From positions 313,427 through 377,426 of the forward strand of contig LSRX01000538.1 in the NCBI GenBank assembly GCA_001939145.1: a stretch of DNA of 64,000 nt, given 5' to 3'. Shown in pieces: positions 9,024-18,165 of this stretch. The translations under genes and the position numbers were made by a program. Source of the stretch: Symbiodinium microadriaticum. Taxonomy: Eukaryota > Sar > Dinophyceae > Suessiales > Symbiodiniaceae. Numbering within the stretch: the first letter of the stretch is position 1; the number at the start of each line of letters is the position of its first letter. The notes below the pieces were generated by a model. That model had not been told where the DNA came from. It saw only the letters and a list, made by a program, of their open reading frames with translations, and searched no databases.

Positions 9024-10313
9024 CTCGGGATGTTGGTGCTGCGGATGGCTCTGGAAGCAACCTTTGCGCATACAGACATGATCGCCATTCGGGCACGAGC
9101 CGGCAGCATTCGTGCAGCCACCCGGCAGGTTATAGTCCCAACAAATGCGACGCCCTTGGGGGGTCCGGCTGGCCATGCCTTTGAGCGCCTCTGGAAAGGT
9201 TCGCTTGGCCCCACCTTTGCCTGTGTGTTGCTTGGTGGGCCGCTCAACCGCAGGCGGCGGAGGCGGTGGTGTGGTAACTGTTGAAGCGCCTCCCAAACGC
9301 CGCTTCAGCGATGCGCGTCGCCTGGCCGATTTTGTCATCTTGCCCTCCGCGGTACCTGTCGGCGCATCAGCCAGCGTCTGGTTGGTTGTGGTGGTGGTAC
9401 GCCCGCCCTGCTGCGGGGCGAGATGAAACATGATAGCTGGCACAGTGGGCAATGAATCAAAGGCTGCATCCATCGGCAAAGTGCCATCACTCCCGCGCCG
9501 CAGAGTAGTCAGGACCTGGGCCATGTGCAGCCACCCCGCGCGGTCGGCACGGAGAAGCTGTGCGGTGTCCATGAACTTAAAGCCGGGTGGTGGTGGCTGC
9601 TGCAAGTGTTGAACTAGCACACGATTCCAAGCCTCAGCACGGGCAAAAGTTGCGGCACCGACCAAGTCGAGTGCTAGACTACGGCGTGTCATCGCTTGAG
9701 TCAGCGACAACGCATCTGGTAGGTCGACCTGAGGCTTTTGCGAGGCCATGTCTTTCACCTGCAAGTGCTGCGTCGCGTCAATGACAATGGATTTTGAGGG
9801 CCGGTCTTGCTGCACTTCTAACATGCGAGTGGAGAAGCGATGAGGAGCAAGATAAGTTATGTGGTCATCGGCCAACATCTTGACTACTAGGTCGTATGCA
9901 GAGTATGCAACTTCAAGGGGCCCTTTCAAAACCATACCGCTCAAGCGGCGCTCTTGTGCCGACAAGCGATATCGCCTCTCTTCGGCGGGCAATTCCTTGG
10001 GCTTGGCATCCGAACCCTCGACCTGCTGTTTAAGCTGCGCAACATGCAAAGTTTGGGCCTCAAAAACCAACCTCCTAGCCGCCGCCAGCAGGCCTTGACT
10101 AACAAGGTTAGGATCCCCGGCCGGCAACGTCACAAGTCCACGCAAATCTGACTCATCGGGGCTTGTGCCTGGCTGGGTCAAGGCAAAGGCAACATGGTTC
10201 AAAGATGTGATATTCCGACCTACCATAGCATCAACCACATCATCAGGAATCCCATGGTCCCTTGCACGGGCCCTTAAGGCAGCTTCTGAATCCAACATCG
10301 AAAGAGAAGCCAT
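9021..10313 (-). CDS. Element C Gag-like protein with C-terminal zinc fingers
   Basis: The start is set at the ATG at 10313 (MASLSMLDSEAALRARARD), giving about 430 residues; the frame stays open to a GTG at 10427. The N-terminal third has a helical segment (GIPDDVVDAMVGRNITSLNHVA) of the kind found in dinoflagellate retroelement proteins. The middle is basic with Pro-rich tracts. The last 40 residues have C-x8-C-x6-C-x4-H (CWDYNLPGGC...CPNGDH), a CCCH-type finger, followed by C-x4-C-x3-H. Such fingers bind RNA in Gag proteins, so the likely role is packaging the element RNA. Its stop is the in-frame TGA that leads into Pol. It lies about 400 bases downstream of the recombinase, in another frame. 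Confidence 0.8.
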   Translation of the reverse strand: MASLSMLDSEAALRARARDHGIPDDVVDAMVGRNITSLNHVAFALTQPGTSPDESDLRGLVTLPAGDPNLVSQGLLAAARRLVFEAQTLHVAQLKQQVEGSDAKPKELPAEERRYRLSAQERRLSGMVLKGPLEVAYSAYDLVVKMLADDHITYLAPHRFSTRMLEVQQDRPSKSIVIDATQHLQVKDMASQKPQVDLPDALSLTQAMTRRSLALDLVGAATFARAEAWNRVLVQHLQQPPPPGFKFMDTAQLLRADRAGWLHMAQVLTTLRRGSDGTLPMDAAFDSLPTVPAIMFHLAPQQGGRTTTTTNQTLADAPTGTAEGKMTKSARRRASLKRRLGGASTVTTPPPPPPAVERPTKQHTGKGGAKRTFPEALKGMASRTPQGRRICWDYNLPGGCTNAAGSCPNGDHVCMRKGCFQSHPQHQHPE

Positions 10314-10716
10314 GTCGCAGTGGTGCCGGCCTCGTCCTAAAAAGCAATCAGGCTGTGAGCCATGCACTGGGGCACTCGCAGCTCGGAATGCCTCACGAAA
10401 GACTCTCGACGTACGTTTGCAAGGCACGGCGACTTCCTTTTTTTTAGTACGGTTGCAGCTTTATCCGCGTGCGGCAAAGCCCAGCACGCCACCAGAGTCC
10501 AGCTGACACAAAATGTGCACCGCCCCACGCTGCCGCTTAGGCACGGCAAGGCCCTGTGCCCAGGCTTAAGCAGCACGATGGCGAGCAGCGCTCAGGACCA
10601 CAGCGTGGTCCCGGGCACGTGAAAGAAGGTTCCATGCGCGTCAGAATGATCGAATCAAGCAGCATCAAGACCATTCCATGACCTGATAAGCAACACCACA
10701 GCAAAACATACCGAAA
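10314..10716. other. Spacer between recombinase and Gag of Element C
   Basis: No separate gene seen. About 115 bases next to Gag stay open in the Gag frame up to a GTG (10427), so an N-terminal Gag extension is possible. The rest is presumed untranslated leader for Gag. Confidence 0.5.
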
Positions 10717-12852
10717 CTAGTGCCGACGCTTCTTTATCGCTTCTAAAGCGTCCAAAACGGCACCAGTGGTTCGAACATGTTTCCCGCGCTCGCACTGGGA
10801 GCAGCGCATGGAAGCAACATGAGCGTTCCTCGACGCAAGCACATGGGCAGTCGTTATCGACCGTCCGCATGCAAACGTCCCCCCAATCCTCGAGTCAGAC
10901 TCTGAGACTAGGTGAAGAGTCCTAGTACGTCGATGCTGCCAGACCACACAGCCATCGCGCCAAGGTGCTGCAGGCACCGGTGGCAGACCAGGATTCGACT
11001 CAGCCTCAGAACTAGACGTTGAAGTCGAAGACGACGAGAGGTCATCCCCACTGTCCTCGTTATCATCTTCCAAAGGCGCTTGTGAGGCGAGAGCCGGGCT
11101 CGCGTCCTCTGCCTGAAATCCCTTAGGTTTTTCACCGCAATTATCCCCGTTCAAGGACACCCTATCACCAGCATCCGCCTCCGGGTCATAGTGGAAGAAA
11201 GGGTCCAGCCTTGGTTCTGAGCCATCGTCCCCAAGAGATGATTCGCCTGGGCATGGTGAGCGTTCTGCCGACCGTCTGTCATCCTCACCTGCTGAGCCCT
11301 CGTCCTGTGCTTCGGCCTTTTTCCCAAAGGTGGCGAAAGCCGCGGCTGCGGCATGAAGGGCGTGCGAGTCAGTAGAGCCACGCCCTCCCGACTGAGTAGA
11401 CCCCTCCACGCACGTGTCTTGTCCCTCTGCCACACCCAGATAGCCAGAACGTGACATGTCCGGGTAAAACCTAGAGTTCCTAATCGCTTGAAGGCAACCC
11501 TCCAGCGACCTCAAAGGAGCTGCTTGCACGTCACGGGCATAGACCTCCGCTGACCCGTTCTCCGAGTGGTGGCCTAGGATCAACCTGTCGTCCCTCGAGA
11601 TCCCAAACTTTGCACACCAAGCAAGGGTGGTGCTCTTCATGGAATGTGCAGATAATTTCGGCGGCTCCTCGCCCGTTGCTTTGCGAAGGAGAGCTCGCAG
11701 CCAACAAGCCGCATCTCCAGTGGAGCACGGTTCCTTGCTCCAGCTGTCACCTCGAGGAACAGGCAACAAAGCACCTCGGCATCCGTCTAGACGAGAAAAT
11801 GGCAAGCCTGCCAAGTCCGCAACCTTGATGAAAACTGGCCCCCAAGCAACGTGCCCGACCCCCAAGGCGGGCGCCACAAGGGGGAGCGCGGCTTTGACCC
11901 GCCGCATTTTGTGTGAGTACGATGTGAGCTCAAGATAACCTGCAGTCGCGGCATGCCGAACTTCAACAAGGTCAGGAATCATCTGACTCACGATTTTTGT
12001 GTCCCCATATCTCGCCCTCGAGTAAACCATGAAAAGCATCGCCCCTGCCGCAAACCTGTCCTGCACATGAACATCTTCGTTCCTCAAAAGCGACTCCAGC
12101 AGGGCTACCTCCACGGTCGTGAGGGCACGGGCCTGTTTCGGAGCTCCTTTCTCAGACCTGGACTGTCGCATGACTCCTTTGACCCAAGGGGTCTTGGTGG
12201 CTGTGACAGCAACGGGCAGGCCTACGACGTAGGCCAGAAAATTAACTATCTCACCAGCACCGAGCACTTTGCTGGGTGGCGCGTTGTCCTTCAAGAGCTG
12301 TTTGATGTACATTCTCACCTGGTGGTTCCCTATGGGAAAAGCTTCCGAACCGGTCTCATGGGCCCACTTGAGGTAGTGTCGAGCCTGCCTCAAACGTTTT
12401 TCCAAGGTGGTCAAAGCCTTGCCCCCAAAAAGCTGTCGGACGCAGGCTACCTTGGCATGCTCCTCCTGCGCCTCCTCCAGGATGTCTGCGATCTCGCTCC
12501 CACCTGAGTGCGCCTGCAAGATTTGCAGCCACCCCATGTACACGAGTTCCCACCTCTCTTCTTCAACTAGTCTGCCTCGACTGAAGGTTTTAGCCGTGAA
12601 GCTGAGAACGGAGTCAGGGCACACACTCGGCATGCCAGCACTCGTCGAAGACACCGAAGATTGCACAGGGATGGATCTGAAGTCTGAAGCACTCTCTGCC
12701 GCAAGCATGGGTTCGGCGACCAAAGGTGTCCCCCCAAAAACCAATGCCAGGGCCCCGGACTCCCAAGGTAAAGCAAGTCCTTCGAGCCTCCCGGAGGCCG
12801 ACATGGCCTCTAAGATCATGCTGTCGAGGGCTGCACCGAAGGAGGGGTCCAT
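10717..12852 (-). CDS. Tyrosine recombinase of Element C
   Basis: 711 residues from the ATG at 12852 (a GTG at 12870 adds six). Counting from that GTG, the catalytic set is Arg287 (YSRARYGD), His409-x-x-Lys412 (HSMKST; Lys in place of the usual Arg), His434/435 (LGHH) and nucleophile Tyr444 (AEVYARD). The segment at 105-235 is helical (core-binding region). After residue 480 comes an acidic, Ser-rich linker (EDDNEDSGDDLSSSS). The C-terminus (645-695) has HLV, TFACGR and CSQC, a putative zinc knuckle shared with the Element A enzyme. It is the first gene after A1, with a gap of about 90 bases. Expected function: inserting the circular DNA form of the element. Confidence 0.88.
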   Translation of the reverse strand: MDPSFGAALDSMILEAMSASGRLEGLALPWESGALALVFGGTPLVAEPMLAAESASDFRSIPVQSSVSSTSAGMPSVCPDSVLSFTAKTFSRGRLVEEERWELVYMGWLQILQAHSGGSEIADILEEAQEEHAKVACVRQLFGGKALTTLEKRLRQARHYLKWAHETGSEAFPIGNHQVRMYIKQLLKDNAPPSKVLGAGEIVNFLAYVVGLPVAVTATKTPWVKGVMRQSRSEKGAPKQARALTTVEVALLESLLRNEDVHVQDRFAAGAMLFMVYSRARYGDTKIVSQMIPDLVEVRHAATAGYLELTSYSHKMRRVKAALPLVAPALGVGHVAWGPVFIKVADLAGLPFSRLDGCRGALLPVPRGDSWSKEPCSTGDAACWLRALLRKATGEEPPKLSAHSMKSTTLAWCAKFGISRDDRLILGHHSENGSAEVYARDVQAAPLRSLEGCLQAIRNSRFYPDMSRSGYLGVAEGQDTCVEGSTQSGGRGSTDSHALHAAAAAFATFGKKAEAQDEGSAGEDDRRSAERSPCPGESSLGDDGSEPRLDPFFHYDPEADAGDRVSLNGDNCGEKPKGFQAEDASPALASQAPLEDDNEDSGDDLSSSSTSTSSSEAESNPGLPPVPAAPWRDGCVVWQHRRTRTLHLVSESDSRIGGTFACGRSITTAHVLASRNAHVASMRCSQCERGKHVRTTGAVLDALEAIKKRRH

Positions 12853-12942
12853 GCCAGCTAACCCAGGCACTACTGTAAAGATGACCCTGCAAAACCATTA
12901 AGGAAAAACTGCAGACGGGCTTCACAATCTTACCCACGTCCA

Positions 12943-13429
12943 AAAGTGAAGCTGGGGCAAGAAATGCATGAGTTCATTTGCACAGACGCGGGAAGTGTAG
13001 AGTCCGCAGTCGCGAGCAACAGCCGTGGCAAGTCGCCTGCAGTGCTTTGCCGGGAAAAGAATTATGTAAAAGCGCACCAGGGCAGCGTTGGCAGCAGAAG
13101 ATCTGCGCGAAGCAGCCGAAATGCACAAGAAGAAATGCCTAGAAGCTATGAGTTCGGGTGCTGGCCGGTGCAACCAACTTGAGAACATGGCCTGCACGAA
13201 AAAGAGATCTGCTCGTCTCACTTGAGACGAAACTTGCGGTATTTCGGGAAGTCATTTCGCAATCAATGCATACACAGAGGTCATGCAAGAAACTCGCGAA
13301 AGACGAAATCAGTCACATGCGTGAGAAAACGGAAAATGCATGAAACGAGTTTGTTCCTCCACCGGAGGAAAAACACAAATGTGCAAAACGGAAAATAAGG
13401 TTACCACACCTGCGGTGAGGCAGCACTTA
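12943..13429 (-). repeat. A1 repeat of Element C
   Basis: 487 bp matching A2 (4240-4726) with one visible mismatch. It is the 5' end of the element on the - strand and presumably holds its promoter, since the recombinase gene starts about 90 bases further on. Confidence 0.92.
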
Positions 13430-13434
13430 AACCA

Positions 13435-13448
13435 AAAGGTGAAAGTTT
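13435..13448. repeat. 14-bp direct repeat, right side of Element C
   Basis: AAAGGTGAAAGTTT, same orientation as 4160-4173. Five bases (AACCA) separate it from the end of A1. Confidence 0.6.
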
Positions 13449-14037
13449 CGAACCAACCTTTAAGGTTCCCTTGATTCACCGGATCGCTCTTTGACTTTTC
13501 ACCAGACGGCGCGTGGCTGTCTAGGGTCTCCTTTGAGCCTAACGTAGCGGAGTGAAACATTGTGAATTAGCTCCTAAAATAGGATACACTGGAAAATGAA
13601 TGTTTGTTACGCCCTCTCGGATCATTTTGGCTTTCCAGATTGAACCGACTTTCAAACATTCACCTACAGTCGGCTTCGCATTTTCCGCATGCTCCTTCGA
13701 GCACTTTTAGCTCTTTTCGCATGCTCCATTGAGCCATTCTTCACCTCTTCATCTTCTCTCCAACTGCTTTGGCTCGTGGTCCTGTAAATGATTGTGAAAC
13801 ATAACGTCAAAGTGTACGCAGTCTTCACAGTCACTGGCTTCCGAAACTAACACGCACTGCACTCACGTTTTCTTGTAGTCGCGGTAGGCGGTAAGCGTGG
13901 TTGAACCACTTGCTCCATCGCTGCATTTGGCGACTTTCTCCATAGCTTCACGCTTTGGCTCACTGAAAAACATCGTTGTGCTCGTGGTGCTTTGTCGCTT
14001 GAGCTTCAGCGCTCTTTCACATACCCCCGTCTTTATA
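13449..14037. other. Decayed Element B sequence between its RT and the Element C insertion
   Basis: No intact frame. By position on the - strand it should encode the RT thumb/connection and the start of the RNase H of Element B, but stops and frame changes prevent a reliable reading. The words 'GAGCACTTTTAGCTCTTTTCGCATGCTCC' and similar around 13680-13740 are mildly repetitive. Confidence 0.45.
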
Positions 14038-15548
14038 CTACAAGAAGCATAGCCATGGACGTAGTTCTGGAGCCATTTGAAGGACCCAGTGGAGTAAGCC
14101 AATGAGGCTTTCCAGGTCACGAAGCTGACAGGTGTCTGACAGTAAAACCGCCTGTACAGTACAGCCTTGAGCAGCTTCTGGACTTTGGGTGCGGGGAGGT
14201 AAAAGAGCCTCCCGCACGAAAGTTGATGCGCCAACCGATGTATTCGATCTCAACACCGAGTTGGACCTTATGCCAACTGATGGGATATCCAAAAACCTGG
14301 CAAAAACTGAGGATCAAGCAGGCATTCATGGGAACGGCTTGCAAGGATTGCCAAAACAAAGCATCATCGACGTACATAAGAAGTACGTGACTAGTGACTA
14401 GTAAAAACTAAGCGGCGCGCTGTTCTTATCAAGAACCCTGCTACCCGCTGCCACCAGAGGGCGCTGAAGTTACCCCCGAACGGTGCAACAACATCAAAGA
14501 AAAAGCGGCCACCGGCTTCAATGCCTAGTAAACCCTGCTCTGCGGCAATTATGCGCACCGTCTTGCGGGCTGCGGAGATGTCGAGGGAAAAACCCCCGAT
14601 TTCCCCTCGACATCCCCGAATTGGAAATTCCATGCGTATGTCATGGAAACCGGGCAGCATATAGCGCTCCGGGATCATGCATGCACCGTTGACACCCGAT
14701 ACTGAAGGATCTATTATCAACCGAGGGTTGCGATTTTCCGAGACGATGACGTTGGCTTTGCCAATAGCTACTTTAGGCCATCTGGCTTGAGCAGCCTCCA
14801 AGCTAGGAAGCTCCATGACATATCCGGCATCAAGCTGAGAGCTTGGAGGAGCTCCTCCAACAGCTCCGGATTCGCAACTGCCCCTGGCCAATAACCACTG
14901 CATATTTTGAAATCCATATCTGGAACCCAGGATTCAGATTGATCAACTGGGAGAAAGCAGTTGGACTCGGAATGTCCTGATGAACACCTGTAGGAACGCC
15001 TTGCTTGAGTGCTGGCCAGAGCGAAGTGTCGCGATCTTGAAGTCTTGAAGTATTGCGGAGAGCTGCTGAAGTTCATCAAGGGAGTAAGGTTGGCCCGGCT
15101 CCACCTCCCAAGAAAATTCCGGTGCACCATGGAAATCCGTAGCGTAGCCCAACGTTGCCATAGCGAACGCATATGCGCAACCTCGTCTTGTGAGAAAAGG
15201 GGTTCGTTGCACTGCTGCGAAACGGCCTGGCGAAGACTTAAAGGGGCTCTAACCTGGGCAAAGAAGGCATGCAACTCCTTCCGCAACTGTTTAAAAGTGT
15301 CCGGGACATGACGTGGTGGTTCCGACCAGTCCGGACAACTATAAATGCCGGCCCCATCTTGAGAGGCGCGAGGAAAGGATTGAAGAGAACGCGGTGGTAG
15401 AGCAAGACATGCTTCGTGCAAATGCACCAAGTACCCTGCACCTCTCGGCGCAAACAAGCTGGTGCTGGCCTCAACGTACTTCTGTGCCAGTGCCGCCGGG
15501 AACTGTGCAGATGCGCGTGAGCGGAAATTCCAAGGTGCCGGATCCACC
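14038..15548 (-). pseudogene. Reverse transcriptase part of Element B Pol, broken
   Basis: Several overlapping - strand frames give a DIRS-type RT. About 15480-14950: N-terminal region (KQLRKELHAFFAQVRAPLSL, then GYATDFHGAPEF after a frame change). 14903-14391: ARWPKVAIGKANVIVSENRN, RLIIDPS and motif A FSLDISAARKTVRI, then VAPFGGNFSALWWQR (motif B). 14377 onward: motif C MYVDDA and FGYPISWHKVQLG. At least three frameshifts show it is dead. The matching RNase H lies at 3600-4173, with Element C in between. Confidence 0.75.
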
Positions 15549-15776
15549 CCGTTCGGTTTATGTATTCGCAGCTGCCACATGTTGAGCAAAATATAAATGG
15601 AATATATTTGATATAATCCAAATGTAAAAGCATAGGAATATATAAATGGAATTGATGCACACACTCGCTCACACTCAAACATCACTTCCTTTTCACTGCC
15701 GGGAATGCGATCCATTGAAATGTAAGGGTCGACCGACTTGGTCGGTCCGAGTAATGGATCAGCGTATTTCTTCCCC
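15549..15776 (-). repeat. Tail repeat of Element D, copy 2
   Basis: 228 bp matching 16400-16627 with roughly eight to ten visible substitutions. Starts CCGTTCGGTTT and ends TTCTTCCCC. It includes the palindromic GACCGACTTGGTCGGTC near its end. Confidence 0.88.
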
Positions 15777-16399
15777 TACACCGACCGCACCTATGCTGAA
15801 GCTTCAAGCTCCAGCACAAGTACGATCAATGTAGAAGGAAGATGGTTGCAAACGATGCTGAATATGTCACAAAAGGTAACAGCTTCATGCAGCATGCATG
15901 TTCACCATGATGTAGGGAAAAGAAATGCAAAGGCTGCAAAGGCATCAGCAGACGACCGGGTGTACTGCCAATCAACTTGCAAGCTGTGTGCGAGGATGTC
16001 ATGGACACCACCTTCGCACCAGAGTGTCCCCTTTGACGACAATCTGACACGAAGAAAATGTACATAGCATCTGCAGTCGCGAACCAGATGTAAAGCCTCA
16101 TCAAGTAAAAAGGGGTCATCCTAGAACCAGCTCTTGAATGACGAGATGCAGAGAAGCCAGTCGCAGGGCGCTCAATGCAAGCAACAGCGAGGGAAGATAA
16201 AATTTTTGATGCATGACTGCCCTCAAGAAAATCGCAGTCGCCAGCGAATGAAAGCTTCAAAGAGAAGTGGAGGGTGGGTTAAAAGTTTTGTCCGATGTCC
16301 GGACACTTCAGGCAGCTGCGAGCCTGCCTGTTACATGTACAGTGTAATGTAGCAAGCATGCAAAACATAAAACCAAACACACGTGAGCAAGCACACATA
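15777..16399. repeat. Interval between the Element D tail repeats (A2-like)
   Basis: 623 bp without a supported gene. By position it is an A2 segment, but no A1 partner was found. Confidence 0.4.
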
Positions 16400-16627
16400 C
16401 CGTTCGGTTTGTGTATTCGCAGCTGCCACATGTTGAGCAAAATATAAGTGGAATATATTTGATATAATCCAAATGCAAAAGCATAGGAATATATAAATGG
16501 AATTGATGCACACACTCGCTCACACTCGGACATCACTTCCTTTTCACTGCCGGGAATGCGATCCATTGAAATGTAAGGGTCGACCGACTTGGTCGGTCCG
16601 ATTAATGGATCAGCATGTTTCTTCCCC
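16400..16627 (-). repeat. Tail repeat of Element D, copy 1
   Basis: Direct repeat of 15549-15776. It lies just past the end of the RNase H fragment on the - strand. Confidence 0.88.
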
Positions 16628-16715
16628 AAGTTGAAATCTGGCAGTGAACGGAAGTGAGTCGCGCATCAATTCCCCCAAATGAAAACGTGTGACTCACTGG
16701 AAAACACAGCAAGGT

Positions 16716-16985
16716 CTATAATAGTCTATAAAGCTGCCCCAAGAATGGGGCAGGTCGGAAGCTGAAAAGAAGGCTTCCACGACCTCGGAGAAATGGACAG
16801 CTGGGGGGCAGCTCCCCAGAGCTGTCGTAATGTAACCGTCGCCTGAAGGATGGTTGCCATCCGGAAGCCAATGTTGCAGGAGGCTTCCAACGACTCAAAT
16901 AATCCGCCTCAACATTCTTGTGGCCTGGTATATGCTGAACATCCAAATGAATACCTGTAAAACTGGAAAGCTCTGTCCCGAAGAG
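16716..16985 (-). pseudogene. RNase H C-terminal fragment of Element D
   Basis: The frame reads TGIHLDVQHIPGHKNVEADYLSRW, the last catalytic block of DIRS/Ty3-type RNase H (HIPGxxNxxADxLSRW), followed by about 50 unconserved residues to a stop at 16716. Nothing upstream of about 16985 is recognisable, so it is a fragment. Confidence 0.7.
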
Positions 16986-17880
16986 TCACCTTGAATTTTC
17001 AGTGTTTGGACGATTTTGTGGTGTCTAGTGGTTTAGTAGATGTTGAAGTTGATGTTTATGCGCACGCACTGTAGTCTTAGCTTTCTAAAAAAAGAAGTGG
17101 AATGCCGAGGCTGGATTTTTTTCTAAGCAACATAAGAGAGCCTCAAATGTGTTTGTTGGTCGAAATTCCAACAGAACAGCTCGAACTTTGAAGTTTTACA
17201 TTCAAAGGCACACTGCAAGTAGCTTGGTCTTTGCTAACGTTCTCGACTCTGTTTCTTTTGATTAAAGTGGCCTTGACATTTTTGTTTTGCTTGTCTAGAA
17301 TCAAAACTAGTGCTGAGACACACTTGTTAGTGGATCCAAAAAGCTAAAACCACATTGCTTCGGAGTGTTGAAGGAAAGTTCCAATGTGAGAAAAGAAGAT
17401 GATGAAAGTGGAGATTGGAGCTACGACTTCTACAGACTCACATGAAGTTTTCCGTGTAAGGGAAGGTCGTTGCAGGAACGATCCAGACCTCTTGAAGGCG
17501 CGGGTAGGTGGAGGCTGCTGCGGATGCCATGGGCAACAGCTTTGCATTTGCGATTGGTGGTTACATTACACCCTTCCGAGGAATTCTGGTTCTCGGAATG
17601 CTTTTCAGTTTCAGATTTTGCATTTACAGACTTGCCTTTGAAATCTGAGACGCACAAAGACATCACCTGTTACGAGTGCTTGGACAAATTGCACTCGTCT
17701 AATTGCTTGGGACATTTCATCCCATGTGCCGACTTTCGCTCAAACTTCGCACATGGTGTGACAACTCTGGTGCGGAACTGCATCCAACAAGATGTTCCGC
17801 AACTTCATGGCCATTCGCTGCATTTAAAGGTTCCATGGTAACTTGACTACGTGACCAGCGTGCGGCCAGTGCACAGTGCA
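16986..17880. other. Intergenic, nothing recognised
   Basis: AT-richer sequence with only short, unconserved frames on both strands. Confidence 0.5.
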
Positions 17881-17884
17881 AAGA

Positions 17885-18165
17885 GTGGAGCTGCTCTTTT
17901 TTTTCGACCCCGAAATGTTTTTTTCTAGACCGCGATTGGTCCATCTTGTTTTCGGCCGCAACATGTCTTTTTTTCGACCTCCAGCTTTTTTTCAGCCCCG
18001 CAATGAGGCCTAGAAAAGAGTACAATTTTTTTTCAACCTCTATGCATTATTTTGAGCAGTCTTTTCCTCGGCCCTGAAACATCTTGTAGCGAACCCCGGA
18101 TTTTTTTTCGAACCCCGAGACATCTTTTTCTGGACTCCGGTGCTTTTTTTGACCTCTGCCGGAGA
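17885..18165. repeat. Degenerate tandem units: T-run plus CGACCCCGAAACAT-like core
   Basis: About nine irregular units of 20-35 bp, each a run of five to nine T followed by CGACC/CGAACCCCGAGACATC-like words (for example at 17896, 17927, 17971, 18025, 18107, 18124, 18145). Non-coding. Confidence 0.7.

Larger units (their letters stand above)
4174..13434 (-). mobile_element. Element C: intact YR retrotransposon with split direct repeats
   Basis: Read on the - strand: A1 (13429-12943), tyrosine recombinase, Gag, in-frame TGA, Pol, B1 (4789-4724), A2 (4726-4240), B2 (4238-4173). A1 and A2 differ at one base that I can see over 487 bp, and B1 and B2 are identical over 66 bp, so the insertion is young. 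The A1...B1-A2-B2 plan is the split-direct-repeat layout known from PAT and Ngaro elements. Recombinase first and RT/RNase H last differs from Element E in the same window, where the recombinase is last. The element interrupts the Pol of Element B and is flanked by a 14-bp direct repeat. All catalytic motifs of recombinase, RT and RNase H look intact. Confidence 0.88.
15549..16985 (-). mobile_element. Element D: 3' tail of another YR retrotransposon
   Basis: On the - strand it contains the RNase H end (about 16985-16716), then a 228-bp repeat (16627-16400), a 623-bp interval and a second copy of the repeat (15776-15549). This is again the layout RNase H, B1, A2, B2. The Element B RT coding sequence begins directly beyond 15549, so Element D appears to have inserted into it. 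No further coding sequence of Element D was recognised to the right, so it is probably 5'-truncated. Confidence 0.6.

Noticed and set aside
15700-15760. GACCGACTTGGTCGGTC palindrome as a transcription terminator
   Set aside because: It is part of the Element D tail repeat and intrinsic terminators are not expected in this eukaryotic nuclear DNA.
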